This document shows, one piece after another, positions 6,247-7,022 of a stretch of 7,022 nucleotides of DNA. The position numbers were made by a program, and so were the translations under genes. The stretch comes from an uncultured Collinsella sp. (lineage in GTDB: Bacteria; Actinomycetota; Coriobacteriia; Coriobacteriales; Coriobacteriaceae), in assembly GCA_900551605.1 (NCBI GenBank), contig URWS01000074.1, positions 1-7,022 of the forward strand, given 5' to 3'. The notes below the pieces were generated by a model, which had not been told where the DNA came from, made no database searches, and was given only the letters and a program-made list of their open reading frames with translations. The number at the start of each line of letters is the position of its first letter. Within the stretch, counting starts at the first letter, position 1.

Positions 6247-7010
6247 TTAGGCCTCCATCTCGGCGAGCTCCTCCTTGGAGAAGCCGGCGACGAAGACGAC
6301 GGCAGCCGCGATGACAAAGGAGATTGCCATACCGACGATAGCCCAGACGGTGTTCATCTGGCCACCCTGCAGGTAGTTGGTGAAGACCAGGAAGTTGGAG
6401 GCACCACCGGCGAGGTAGTAGGTAACACCCATGAGGCCGGAGAACACGGCGCCGATGGCGCCACCGATGAACATACCGAACATGGTGCGACGGAAGCGCA
6501 TGAGGATACCGAAGAGAGCGGGCTCGGTGACGCCGCCGGCGATGGCGGAGATGACGTAGCCCAGAGCGAGACCCTTCTCGTCGGGGTTCTTCATCTTGAG
6601 GAAGGCACCGAAGGCGCAGCCCCAGACAGCGTTCATAGCGCAGTTGGTGGAAACGAAGACGAAGGGATCGTAGCCGGCGGCGATGATCTGAACCTGAGCG
6701 AGCAGGATGACGGGCATGTGCATACCGCAGACAACGAAGAGCTGCCAGAAGGCACCGAGGACGGCCATGACGAGCAGGATGCCGACGCCACCCATGTCAG
6801 CGAGACCGAAGAGGGCGTTAGCGATGAGGCTACCGATCTCGTTACCGAGCGGGGCGAGGACGATAAAGGCAATGGGGATGGTGACGATCATGGTGCAGAA
6901 CGGCGTGAAGACCGTGGAGAGCACGTCGGGCATGACCTTCTTAAAGAACTTCTCGACGAAGTACAGGACGGGCACCGAAAGGATGATCGGCAGAACGGAC
7001 TGCTGATAGT
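6247..7010 (-). CDS. PTS sugar permease EIIC (glucose/sucrose/beta-glucoside type), C-terminal part
   Basis: This is the membrane transport domain of a phosphoenolpyruvate-dependent phosphotransferase permease, which imports a sugar while phosphorylating it. The visible 253 residues begin YQQSVLPIILSVPVLYFVEK, matching the first half of the EIIC domain in sucrose/beta-glucoside permeases. They include CGMHMPV (94-100), where relatives have a conserved Gly-x-His, and GVTEPALFG (159-167), the hallmark G-[IV]-TEP-A sugar-binding motif. Several hydrophobic helices cover the rest. The protein ends GFSKEELAEMEA and stops, so there is no fused EIIA domain; phosphate must come from a separate EIIA. 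The N-terminus, probably including EIIB, lies beyond the contig end, where sequence after 7010 is adapter. Codon use near the 3' end is strongly biased to C-ending codons, AAG and GAG, suggesting high expression. The GTG at 6975 is internal and not a start. The substrate is not determinable from this part. Confidence 0.92.
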
Positions 7011-7022
7011 CTGTCTCTTATA
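7011..7022 (-). other. Tn5 mosaic-end remnant of Nextera adapter (synthetic)
   Basis: CTGTCTCTTATA is the reverse complement of TATAAGAGACAG, the inner 12 bases of the Nextera mosaic end. It interrupts the PTS reading frame at exactly the contig end and pairs with the adapter at 1-47. Confidence 0.95.

Overview
The window looks like one complete 7,022-bp assembly contig rather than a cut from a longer replicon. Its left end begins with an untrimmed Illumina Nextera adapter (positions 1-47) and its right end finishes in 12 bases of the Tn5 mosaic end (7011-7022). The biological insert is therefore about 48-7010. The two genes at its edges are cut by the contig ends. The insert is GC-rich (roughly 60% by eye), and every gene I can support is on the minus strand. 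Gene content suggests a gut Coriobacteriia member, most likely Collinsella or a close relative: a LuxR-type regulator fused to about 12 membrane segments, a sugar PTS permease, and a zinc-ribbon/lipoprotein cluster. This assignment is inference from gene style, not a database match.

Layout in transcription order (right to left). (1) 7010-6247 is the C-terminal 253 residues of a glucose/sucrose/beta-glucoside-type PTS EIIC permease, with the GVTEPALFG motif and no EIIA domain after it. (2) A 211-bp gap holds a terminator-like hairpin (6173-6206) and a 9-bp perfect inverted repeat (6080-6108). (3) 6035-4722 is a 437-aa DUF4038/apiosidase-like glycoside hydrolase with no signal peptide, so probably cytoplasmic. 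(4) The 261-bp gap 4461-4721 contains a 65-bp imperfect palindrome with 20-bp arms (4572-4636). (5) 4460-2916 is a 514-aa polytopic membrane protein with a C-terminal LuxR helix-turn-helix. (6) A hairpin directly after its stop (2873-2913) acts as a likely terminator and carries a REP-like core, GGTGCCTGTCCCC. (7) A likely three-gene operon follows: a 150-aa single-pass membrane protein (2770-2318), a 520-aa zinc-ribbon protein with Gly-rich and Gln-rich segments (2300-738), and a lipoprotein (663-48, truncated).

Two functional units can be proposed. The PTS permease and the cytoplasmic hydrolase form a sugar uptake and cleavage unit, with regulatory structure between the two genes. The three downstream genes form an envelope-associated unit of unknown function. 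The membrane-bound LuxR regulator lies between them and could control either. No RNA genes, CRISPR arrays, transposase genes or plus-strand genes are supported. No gene-free stretch exceeds 300 bases.
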